A stretch of 7,110 nt of DNA, taken from positions 1-7,110 of the forward strand of contig JAGGUS010000157.1 in the NCBI GenBank assembly GCA_021158375.1, given 5' to 3'. A program made the position numbers and the translations under genes. The notes under the pieces are model-generated. The model was not told the origin of the DNA, ran no database searches, and saw only the letters and a program-made list of their open reading frames with translations. Shown here piece after piece: positions 1 through 5,131 of this stretch; position 1 is the stretch's first letter, and each line of letters opens with the position of its first letter. The stretch comes from Thermoprotei archaeon (GTDB lineage: Archaea; Thermoproteota; Thermoprotei; QMSL01; B3-G16).

Positions 1-517
1 CTGTGTCCGCTTTGCCTAATACTTTAAGGAGATCGTATTGACTTTTAGGTCTCCAATCTATTACTTCATATTCTACTTCATGCCCTTTAGTCTGTTCTAG
101 AAATAACTTTAGATGACCTCTCCAAACCTTCGGCTTCCCGTAAAAGTATATGGGGACGTTGTCACTTTCATCTTCGCCAATGGGAACATCATCATCTACT
201 ATATTCGGCAAACTAAGTAATATCTCATCACGTTTATTCTTTAGCTCCTCTACCTCCTCCTCTAGCTCCTCTATCTTCTTAAGGATTTCTTTAGCTTCCC
301 TTATTTTTGCTCCTCTCTCAGCTCCCTTTAACTTGGCTATCTCTCGGCTTATTACGTTGTGTCTATGCCTTAAAGCGTTCAGTTCTGTAAGCCTTTGTCG
401 CCATTTCTTATCATACTCTATAGCTTTATCGATTACTTCTACACTTAGACCCCTCTTCCTCTGAGATTCCTTTAATTTTTCGGGATTATTACGCAGGTAA
501 TATAGTATGCTCCACAT
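1..517 (-). CDS. serS: Seryl-tRNA synthetase, N-terminal part (cut by window edge)
   Basis: This is the first 172 residues of a class II seryl-tRNA synthetase, which charges tRNA-Ser with serine in the cytoplasm. The protein opens with MWSILYYLRNNPEKLKESQR, and the region up to about residue 100 is the long antiparallel helical arm that in this family contacts the variable arm of tRNA-Ser. It includes RHRHNVISREIAKLKG (51-65) and a Glu/Lys-rich return helix (72-100). The family-typical segment LLSLPNIVDDDVPIG (100-114) follows, then a linker into the catalytic domain. The catalytic motifs 1-3 lie outside the window; crenarchaeal enzymes are roughly 450 residues long, so a bit over a third is seen. 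It is the canonical bacterial/crenarchaeal type by its N-terminus, not the divergent methanogen type. ATG 517 is the first start after an in-frame stop and matches the usual family N-terminus. The gene lies 30 nt downstream of the membrane protein gene. A weak TATA-like TTTAAA at about 546-551 could give it its own promoter. Confidence 0.93.
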   Translation of the reverse strand, partial: MWSILYYLRNNPEKLKESQRKRGLSVEVIDKAIEYDKKWRQRLTELNALRHRHNVISREIAKLKGAERGAKIREAKEILKKIEELEEEVEELKNKRDEILLSLPNIVDDDVPIGEDESDNVPIYFYGKPKVWRGHLKLFLEQTKGHEVEYEVIDWRPKSQYDLLKVLGKADT

Positions 518-547
518 AATCTTTAATAGGCTATTACTTCCTCTTTT

Positions 548-862
548 TTAAAGATTTAGATGTATTCTAATAAAGCATCTTAATATTCTCAGCGCGATTA
601 AAGCAAGTACTACTGCTACCAAAATGGTTAATCCTATGAGTATTATTTTTGAAATGATAATAAGTGCTATCGCAATGAATGGTGCTAATATTGCTGAAGT
701 AATGGCTTTACCCAATACGTTTTCTACTACTCCTTTCTTCCTCAAGTCTCTTATAATTAGGGCTATGAATATGGCAAACCACATTATTGCCGCTATTGAA
801 ATTAGATCCCACATGTATATACCACTTACATATCCTGATTGCTTCTTTATATCATTATCCAC
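548..862 (-). CDS. Small three-helix membrane protein, function unknown
   Basis: I do not recognise this 104-residue protein. It has three hydrophobic segments that look like membrane helices: about residues 19-38 (LISIAAIMWFAIFIALII), 52-70 and 73-95. A short charged loop (RDLRKKG, 38-44) joins the first and second, and the tail after the third is basic (RILRCFIRIH). It has no recognisable enzyme motif or obvious signal-peptide cleavage site. The start used here is GTG 862. An in-frame ATG at 814 (Met17), just before the first helix, is a real alternative. It is in the same direction as serS, 30 nt upstream of it, so the two are probably co-transcribed. The T-rich tract after the kink-turn hairpin ends only a few bases before GTG 862. 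No TATA box lies between hairpin and gene, so transcription most likely comes from the promoter at 981-990. The hydrophobic pattern and lack of a better frame on either strand argue that it is real. Confidence 0.65.
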   Translation of the reverse strand: MDNDIKKQSGYVSGIYMWDLISIAAIMWFAIFIALIIRDLRKKGVVENVLGKAITSAILAPFIAIALIIISKIILIGLTILVAVVLALIALRILRCFIRIHLNL

Positions 863-865
863 TCT

Positions 866-880
866 AAAAAGTAGAAGAAC
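866..880 (-). terminator. T-rich tract after the kink-turn hairpin, candidate terminator or attenuator
   Basis: On the minus strand the bases right after the hairpin read GTTCTTCTACTTTTT. Archaeal termination commonly uses such pyrimidine/U-rich runs. The tract lies between the hairpin (881-960) and the start codon at 862, so it could end a short RNA or act as an attenuator for the downstream genes. The run is interrupted (TTCTTCTAC, then five T), so efficient termination is not assured. Confidence 0.4.
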
Positions 881-960
881 GACCTCATTGGGCTACCCAC
901 TCACGCACAAAGTACGACTCCTAAGGGGAGTCACCACCCTTGTGAGTGGGGCCCTCAGTC
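881..960 (-). ncRNA. 80-nt kink-turn hairpin RNA (stand-alone ncRNA or structured 5' leader)
   Basis: Read on the minus strand, these 80 nt fold into one hairpin. The outermost helix pairs GACU (960-957) with GGUC (884-881). GA (956-955) faces a three-base bulge plus GA: AAU (889-887) and GA (886-885). Next come GGGC/GCCC (954-951 with 893-890), a 2-nt bulge (895-894), and nine pairs CCCACTCAC/GTGAGTGGG (950-942 with 904-896). Then a 4-nt bulge, AAGG/CUUU (941-938 with 912-909), a small internal loop, and two wobble pairs leading into GACTCC/GGAGTC (932-927 with 921-916) with a 5-nt loop. The base matches the kink-turn consensus: 3-nt bulge, tandem G·A/A·G pairs, flanking helices. In archaea this motif is bound by L7Ae. 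Four pairs are G·U wobbles only on the minus strand and would be A·C mismatches on the plus strand; the G·A pairs also exist only on the minus strand. I match it to no known family: it has no H/ACA layout and no room for a C/D guide. Confidence 0.65.
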
Positions 961-980
961 ATTATTAGTCTCAATCCGGC

Positions 981-990
981 AATATAAAAA
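981..990 (-). promoter_or_regulatory. TATA box for the kink-turn RNA / membrane protein / serS transcript
   Basis: The minus strand reads TTTTTATATT, preceded by AG-rich AGTTAAG that can serve as a BRE. Archaeal transcription starts roughly 25 bp downstream of the box centre, which places the start at about 960, the first base of the kink-turn hairpin. It is the clearest TATA element of the left region. Confidence 0.65.
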
Positions 991-1000
991 CTTAACTCTT

Positions 1001-1019
1001 GTTATATGTATAATATAAC
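1001..1019. repeat. 7-bp inverted repeat upstream of the RNA promoter
   Basis: GTTATAT (1001-1007) and ATATAAC (1013-1019) form perfect 7-bp arms around a 5-bp spacer. The site lies about 10 bp upstream of the TATA box at 981-990, where an activator or repressor dimer could bind. It is AT-rich, and repeats of this length can arise by chance here. Confidence 0.3.
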
Positions 1020-1073
1020 CATATTCTTTCCTTAAGTAAAAGCTAATTTGTCTTATTTAATGGAGTATATGAA

Positions 1074-2381
1074 CTATACAACTTTTGGTCTAATATCTGT
1101 CCTTATTACGCCTATCTTTCGTAGACGATAGATCTTCTCAGCTAGTCTTTCCTGTCTTTCCCAATATCCATATGCTAGTCCATATCCAGTTAATCTATAT
1201 ATAAGCCTCTTTATCCTATCCGGTACTTTCCCTGGACGTGCATTAGCAAACGGTGTTCCTGGAAGCGGTATGAATGTATGCGCGTGTATTCTTGCACCCA
1301 TATTCGTTATCTTTATTATCAGTTCTTCCGTTTGAATAATATCTTCCTCATTTTCCTCAGGAAGTCCAAATATGAAATCAACATCCGCTTTAAATCCATA
1401 CTTATGAACTAACCTAACAGCATTCAATATGTCCTCCTTAGTATGTCCTCTACCTATTATCTTAAGCATTCTATCTGAACCCGATTGAGCTCCTATTATT
1501 ACCCTCTTATTTGCAACTCTTCCTTTAAGAATCTTCAGTACGTCCTCATCTACAAAATCAGGTCTTATCTCGCTTGGAAATGTTCCGAAAAATATTCTTC
1601 CTCCTTCCCTTTCTGTGATTGAATATAGCCTCTCTATGAGCTCTGCAATAGCATCATGATTTATAGATTTACCATCAGTATTTCCATAGCCAAATGAGTT
1701 AGGCGATATGAATCTAATATCTTTCCTTCTTCGCTTTAGCATGAGCTTGCAGTATTCCAAGATATTAGCTACTGTTCTATGACGTGGCCTAACTCCATGA
1801 ATATATGATACTTGACAATAACGACATGCAAATGGGCATCCACGAGTAATCTCAATTGGATTGTACATAGATCGCCTTACAGGAAACGGTGGATAGTCGT
1901 TTAGATCTATCGGTTCAGGCCTTTTTGTCATGAAATAACTATCGTTCTCCTTATATGCAATACCTTTTACTCTAAAAACGTCATCACCCTCTATAATTCT
2001 AGCGATAAATTCTACAAAACTCCTTTCGGCTTCTCCGATGAATACGAAATCAAAACCTAACTCTAACGTGCCACATGGATCTCCACTTGGATGAGGCCCG
2101 CCAGCAACACTAATTATGTTATTCAGTTTCGACTTTACCCTATTTAGGAGCATGATATCGTCCAATATCCTAACTAATTGTGTAGTCATAAGACTTAGGG
2201 CCACAATGACCTTTCTGTATTTTTCAGAAAGCCTTCTTACATTATCTAATATTTCCCTTATGCCCCCTTTCATTAAATAAATGGGTATGTCTATATGATC
2301 TCTATCTAAAGCAGCTATCAATACATTATAGCTTATTCTATTTTCCTTAGTATAAGGTATTATTATAGCGAGACGTTCCAC
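1074..2381 (-). CDS. B12-binding-like / radical SAM protein (MJ1487-type)
   Basis: The protein has 435 residues. Residues about 1-150 form a Rossmann-like, cobalamin-binding-type domain with GGPHPSGDP (94-102), as in B12-binding radical SAM proteins. The Asp-x-His-x-x-Gly cobalt-ligand motif is absent. The radical SAM core starts at ITRGCPFACRYC, with C182, C186 and C189 in CxxxCxxC spacing to hold the 4Fe-4S cluster that cleaves S-adenosylmethionine. Further core signatures are IGAQSGSDRMLK (296-307), FIFGLPEE (337-344) and PLPGTPFA (372-379), all typical of the Elp3/MiaB-like branch. The overall plan fits the archaeal family described as B12-binding domain/radical SAM domain, MJ_1487 type, whose substrate is unknown to me. 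GTG 2381 is the first possible start after an in-frame stop, and a TATA-like CTATAA centred at about 2407 would give a leaderless mRNA beginning there. The gene diverges from the creatininase-family gene. The reaction (methylation, methylthiolation or other) cannot be read from the sequence. Confidence 0.88.
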   Translation of the reverse strand: MERLAIIIPYTKENRISYNVLIAALDRDHIDIPIYLMKGGIREILDNVRRLSEKYRKVIVALSLMTTQLVRILDDIMLLNRVKSKLNNIISVAGGPHPSGDPCGTLELGFDFVFIGEAERSFVEFIARIIEGDDVFRVKGIAYKENDSYFMTKRPEPIDLNDYPPFPVRRSMYNPIEITRGCPFACRYCQVSYIHGVRPRHRTVANILEYCKLMLKRRRKDIRFISPNSFGYGNTDGKSINHDAIAELIERLYSITEREGGRIFFGTFPSEIRPDFVDEDVLKILKGRVANKRVIIGAQSGSDRMLKIIGRGHTKEDILNAVRLVHKYGFKADVDFIFGLPEENEEDIIQTEELIIKITNMGARIHAHTFIPLPGTPFANARPGKVPDRIKRLIYRLTGYGLAYGYWERQERLAEKIYRLRKIGVIRTDIRPKVV

Positions 2382-2402
2382 ATATTATCATACAATAGCT
2401 TC

Positions 2403-2413
2403 CTTATAGAAAA
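2403..2413 (-). promoter_or_regulatory. TATA box of the radical SAM gene
   Basis: The minus strand reads TTTTCTATAAG, centred about 26 bp upstream of the GTG start at 2381. That is the distance expected for a leaderless archaeal transcript, and it supports this start codon. Confidence 0.5.
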
Positions 2414-2462
2414 CTTTACCTTCTCTATTAAGATGTTCTTCTCTCCTTTGTGATAGTTACCC

Positions 2463-2470
2463 TAATATAT
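2463..2470 (+). promoter_or_regulatory. Candidate TATA box of the creatininase-family gene
   Basis: TAATATAT lies so that transcription would begin near 2492-2494, leaving a short leader with a GGTG Shine-Dalgarno-like site at 2500-2503 ahead of ATG 2510. A second TATA-like TTTATAAG (2486-2493) sits closer and would place the start at or just past the ATG. The first fits better. Confidence 0.4.
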
Positions 2471-2509
2471 CTCCAGATCTTAAAATTTATAAGCACGAAG
2501 GTGTCAGTC

Positions 2510-3280
2510 ATGAATGATAGTGAGAACGCATATGTACTCTCTGAAATGTCATGGGTTGATGCTGAAGAGTACTTTAAGAAACACGATATAGCACTTTTAC
2601 CCGTAGGTTCTACAGAGCAACATGGTCCTCAAAATCCTTTAGGTACTGACCATTTAATAGCGTTTGCATTAGCTAAAGAGGTAAGTAAGAAGTGCTCTGT
2701 CCTCTGCTTACCGCCAGTACCTTTTGGTGTTAGTGCTCATCATAGACATTTTCCAGGGACTATCTTTATAAGGCCAGCAGTCTTTAGGGAATACGTCTTA
2801 GATATAATTCTTGCCTTAAACTTTCATGGAATTAAAAAGGTTGTAATAGTCAATGGTCATGGCGGGAATTTGGCATCGTTAACTGAAGTAGCAAGTATGT
2901 GTAGGGAAAAGAAGATAGCCTTTGTTGTAATCTTTCAATGGTGGGATGCGATTAGAGGGATGTTCCCTGTAGACGAAATGGGACATGCAGGCTCTATAGA
3001 GACCTCCGTTAACCTATTCTTACATGAGCATCTTGTAAAAATGGAACGCGCTAAAGATGAAGAAGTTCCTAAAATCCCTAGAGGAGGATTTTACTTTCCT
3101 TCAGAGACACGTGATCTTACAAAAAGCGGTGTAATGGGTATATCCACTAAGGCATCAAGGGATAAGGGTGAGAAAGCATTTTATATAGCAGTAAAGACGC
3201 TATGTCGACTTGTACGACTACTGAAGGAAACACCCTTTGATGTACTTATAGAACAGGGTATAAGGGCGATTAGGCTTTAG
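2510..3280 (+). CDS. Creatininase-family metal-dependent amidohydrolase
   Basis: This 256-residue protein carries all hallmarks of the creatininase family. They are LLPVGSTEQHGPQNPLGTDH (29-48, with E36, H38 and D47), VNGHGGN (114-120, with H117) and GHAGSIETS (158-166, with H159 and E164). Members bind two divalent metals with these Asp/Glu/His residues and hydrolyse amide bonds. Known archaeal members include the FAPy deformylase ArfB of the riboflavin/F420 route, while MftE is a peptidase in mycofactocin maturation. The GHGGN form, rather than the GHYEN of true creatininase, argues against creatinine as substrate. ATG 2510 is preferred because GGTG at 2500-2503 makes a Shine-Dalgarno site at 6-nt spacing. 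In-frame GTG 2501 is possible, while the open frame further upstream (from 2450) overlaps promoter sequence and has no family similarity that I can see. The gene diverges from the radical SAM gene and its 3' end overlaps the phosphoribosyltransferase gene by 11 bp. The exact substrate remains open. Confidence 0.88.
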   Translation: MNDSENAYVLSEMSWVDAEEYFKKHDIALLPVGSTEQHGPQNPLGTDHLIAFALAKEVSKKCSVLCLPPVPFGVSAHHRHFPGTIFIRPAVFREYVLDIILALNFHGIKKVVIVNGHGGNLASLTEVASMCREKKIAFVVIFQWWDAIRGMFPVDEMGHAGSIETSVNLFLHEHLVKMERAKDEEVPKIPRGGFYFPSETRDLTKSGVMGISTKASRDKGEKAFYIAVKTLCRLVRLLKETPFDVLIEQGIRAIRL

Positions 3281-3749
3281 TTCTAGTCCATGGGAATCTT
3301 AAGCATTGTGCCGTCCTAACTACGTATATATCCGGAAGCATTACTGGCTTCTTATCTGACTCTCTTAACACGATACATGCACTTATTACCTTCCTAGCAC
3401 CTGCTTTCTTAATTTCTGTGATAATACTTCTTAAAGTCTTTCCACTTCTAACTAAATCATCTACTACCAATACAGTTCGTCCTTTCACACAAGTCTTTAC
3501 GTTCTCAAATCTTGAAATCTTGGGTTCACGTGTTATTTCTTTAGGGGGCATAGAGTCATCATAATGTACTATGCGTATCATATATACTTCATCGACTTCT
3601 AGAAGCATACTGATTATAGCTGCAGGTATAGCACCAGATCTGAGTATTCCCACTACAATATCTGGTCTTCCATAACGCCTCTTTACTTGTTCAGCTATCG
3701 TCCTACAGCAACTGAATATATCCTCCCATGTCATCGAGAGCTCGGGCAC
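3270..3749 (-). CDS. Purine-type phosphoribosyltransferase (PRPP-binding)
   Basis: This 159-residue type I phosphoribosyltransferase attaches a ribose-5-phosphate from PRPP to a nucleobase. The PRPP-binding loop is VLVVDDLVRSGKTL (about 93-106), with the two Asp residues followed by SGKT. Upstream, VVGILRSGAIPAA (about 32-44) matches the conserved glycine-containing strand-loop that binds pyrophosphate. The C-terminal LRFPWTRT resembles the aromatic hood found in archaeal hypoxanthine/xanthine-guanine enzymes. I therefore expect purine salvage in the cytoplasm, with the base specificity (hypoxanthine, guanine or xanthine) not decidable here. The start is GTG 3749 (MPELSMTWEDIF). ATG 3734 (MTWEDIF) is a good alternative, because the TATA-like ATATAAG at 3765-3771, read on either strand, would start minus-strand transcription between the two. 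The gene diverges from the Elf1-like gene and ends convergently inside the last codons of the creatininase-family gene. Confidence 0.87.
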   Translation of the reverse strand: MPELSMTWEDIFSCCRTIAEQVKRRYGRPDIVVGILRSGAIPAAIISMLLEVDEVYMIRIVHYDDSMPPKEITREPKISRFENVKTCVKGRTVLVVDDLVRSGKTLRSIITEIKKAGARKVISACIVLRESDKKPVMLPDIYVVRTAQCLRFPWTRTKA

Positions 3750-3763
3750 GTTTGATCATATGC

Positions 3764-3784
3764 CAATATAAGATTTAAGTATAT
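3764..3784. promoter_or_regulatory. Shared divergent promoter region (phosphoribosyltransferase / Elf1)
   Basis: Two AT-rich elements, CAATATAAG (3764-3772) and TTTAAGTATA (3774-3783), lie between the two divergent starts. Either can serve as a TATA box for either direction. The first would give the plus-strand gene a leader of roughly 20 nt carrying its GGGAG ribosome site. The second would start the minus transcript near 3754, just ahead of GTG 3749. Assignment of each box to one gene is inference. Confidence 0.4.
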
Positions 3785-3815
3785 CTTGATACTTGATAAT
3801 AATGCGGGAGCTAAT

Positions 3816-4205
3816 ATGGGTCGTAGAAGAAGAGGACGTTTAAGGCAATTCTATAGGCGTGTGATGGAGTATAAGCGGTTTAAGGCAAGACAAAGGTTGA
3901 GGTTAGCTAGGCATATGTGTCCTGTCTGTGAAGCAACTGAGCGGGTTAAATTCACTATAGAAAAGAGAAAAGATAATACTTATCTGGTAAGGTTCTCTTG
4001 TGCTAATTGTGGCGCTTCCGATATGTTCATACTTACTAGAAGAGTGGATGATGTAGAGATCTATAACATCCTTGTTGATAGGTTAACAGGCACACTACCC
4101 TCTAGCTATTCTGATCTTGTAAAAGAAGTTCCTCCTGAAGAGCAAAAAGAATTAGAGAAAGAGGAGACAGTAGAAGAAAAGGAAGAGGTAATGGCGGAGG
4201 AATAA
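3816..4205 (+). CDS. Elf1-like transcription elongation factor (zinc protein)
   Basis: This 129-residue protein starts with a very basic stretch (MGRRRRGRLRQFYRR). A four-cysteine zinc ribbon follows: CPVC at 35-38 and CANCG at about 62-66, with an alternating beta-type segment between them. Then comes VDDVEIYNILVDRL, which parallels the VDVYxxWID segment of eukaryotic Elf1. Elf1 binds elongating RNA polymerase and nucleic acid, and archaeal homologues are known mainly in crenarchaea and relatives. The C-terminal tail from about residue 100 is acidic and lysine-glutamate rich (EEQKELEKEETVEEKEE), probably disordered. ATG 3816 is chosen because GGGAG (3806-3810) precedes it at 5-nt spacing and because the basic N-terminus right after the Met matches Elf1. 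An in-frame TTG at 3786 would add ten residues without support. A related zinc-ribbon protein of other function is possible, but the cysteine spacing and the motif after it favour Elf1. Confidence 0.8.
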   Translation: MGRRRRGRLRQFYRRVMEYKRFKARQRLRLARHMCPVCEATERVKFTIEKRKDNTYLVRFSCANCGASDMFILTRRVDDVEIYNILVDRLTGTLPSSYSDLVKEVPPEEQKELEKEETVEEKEEVMAEE

Positions 4206-4431
4206 GGAATACATCGCGTTCAGACGAATAGATCTTAAGAATTCATAAGGAGTAAGTAAATAGATTAATCAATTACTAACGACATATAAAGAGCTAAGTC
4301 ATTTCTAACTGCCTTTTTAAACATATTGTCTGTTCATTTTAACTCATCTCTTAATAACTTCTCACAATTCGCTAAGTTCTACTTTTGTTTGATAAACGTT
4401 ATCTTAATATACTACCTTTCTAAGGGTTAGA
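4206..4431. other. AT-rich intergenic stretch
   Basis: There is no convincing gene here. It contains a TATA-like CATATAAAG (4283-4291), a short T run with GCCTTTTT (4311-4318) that could end the Elf1 transcript, and GATAA/TTATC arms (4391-4403) around three bases. I saw no C/D or H/ACA signatures and no strong long hairpin. Confidence 0.4.
4402..4411 (+). promoter_or_regulatory. Candidate TATA box of the unknown coiled-coil gene
   Basis: TCTTAATATA is placed so that transcription would start near 4433, about 9 nt before ATG 4442. This supports a short or nearly leaderless transcript and the chosen start. A further TATA-like element at 4283-4291 could be a second, distal promoter. Confidence 0.4.
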
Positions 4432-4441
4432 ATGAGTACAT

Positions 4442-5131
4442 ATGAGTGAAGCAATCGTACAAGAGCTTGCTAAGGACTTAGAAAAGGCTTTAAGCAATAA
4501 GCAAGTGATTATAAAGGACGGATCGCTTAAGGTCATAATAGGGAATTCTATAGCAGAAATATCTATTGATATTCGTAGACTTATAGATGCTTTACTATCC
4601 GAATATTCCTCGTATAAAGCTACGTATGAGCGATTAAAGTCTAAACTAAATGAACTTGAAAATAGACTTCTAGCTCTTCTCCATGAAGTAGGGTCTCCTG
4701 AACTTGTAAGCTATATACGTCACAAGATATACGGTGGGAGGCCTGGTTTCTCATTAGGAGTAAAGGTTTCTGGAGATAAAGTGTATCTATATAAAATTGT
4801 ATCTAAATCTGGAACTAAGCGTTGGTATAGCATTGGCATTGCTCTAGATTATGGTACTTGGGATTTGATTAAATCACTTATTGACGATATTTCAGAGCTT
4901 AGAGAGTTACTAGATTCCATTCCTCAACAAATCAGATCCGTATACGATCCAATTCAAGAGATAACGGCGTCTCTCAGCATAATTCGTGATTCCCTATTTA
5001 AGCTCTATGCCCATAAACTGCTACCAGAACCTCCTGAGCTTTCCGTTGAGGAGGATGATTATTACTTAAAGTTATTAGAGCTTGAAGCGAAGCTCATTAG
5101 GGAAAGGCGCTCTAAGAAGAGATCCTATTGA
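4442..5131 (+). CDS. Unknown protein with coiled coil and small beta-rich domain
   Basis: I do not recognise this 229-residue, cysteine-free soluble protein. Residues 1-50 hold a helix, a short beta hairpin (VIIKDGSLKVIIGNSIAEIS, 22-41) and another helix. About 52-82 is a heptad-like coiled coil (YERLKSKLNELENRLLALL). From 102 to 150 lies a compact beta-rich part, FSLGVKVSGDKVYLYKIV, then KRWYSIGIALDYGTWDLIKSL, ending in a helix. A second long helical region (150-190) and a basic C-terminus (RERRSKKRSY) follow. The beta strands, the loop with basic and aromatic residues, and the Trp-containing closing helix faintly recall PC4-like or ThermoDBP-type ssDNA-binding proteins; this is inference only. 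No signal peptide or membrane helix is visible. The last 20 bp overlap, tail to tail, the 3' end of bax1 on the other strand. ATG 4442 fits the TATA box at 4402-4411. An out-of-frame ATG at 4432 opens a five-codon reading frame that ends across this start. Confidence 0.8.
   Translation: MSEAIVQELAKDLEKALSNKQVIIKDGSLKVIIGNSIAEISIDIRRLIDALLSEYSSYKATYERLKSKLNELENRLLALLHEVGSPELVSYIRHKIYGGRPGFSLGVKVSGDKVYLYKIVSKSGTKRWYSIGIALDYGTWDLIKSLIDDISELRELLDSIPQQIRSVYDPIQEITASLSIIRDSLFKLYAHKLLPEPPELSVEEDDYYLKLLELEAKLIRERRSKKRSY

Noticed and set aside
150..464. Serine-rich open frame on the plus strand
   Set aside because: It is the antisense of the Glu/Lys-rich helical arm of serS, where GAG/GAA codons read backwards as serine codons. 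It has no family signature of its own.
881..960. Hairpin as a C/D box guide RNA, H/ACA RNA, tRNA or 5S RNA
   Set aside because: CTGA precedes the AATGA element, the reverse of the C-then-D order, and the bases between are paired, leaving no guide. No ACA end, T-loop, anticodon arm or 5S core is present.
881..960. Hairpin as a miniature transposon
   Set aside because: No flanking direct repeats are visible and there is no second copy in the window. The wobble and G·A pairs point to an RNA-level fold rather than a DNA-level inverted repeat.
624..968. Open frame on the plus strand across the membrane gene and the hairpin
   Set aside because: Its hydrophobic part mirrors the minus-strand membrane gene and its end runs through the hairpin. 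It has no promoter or ribosome site.
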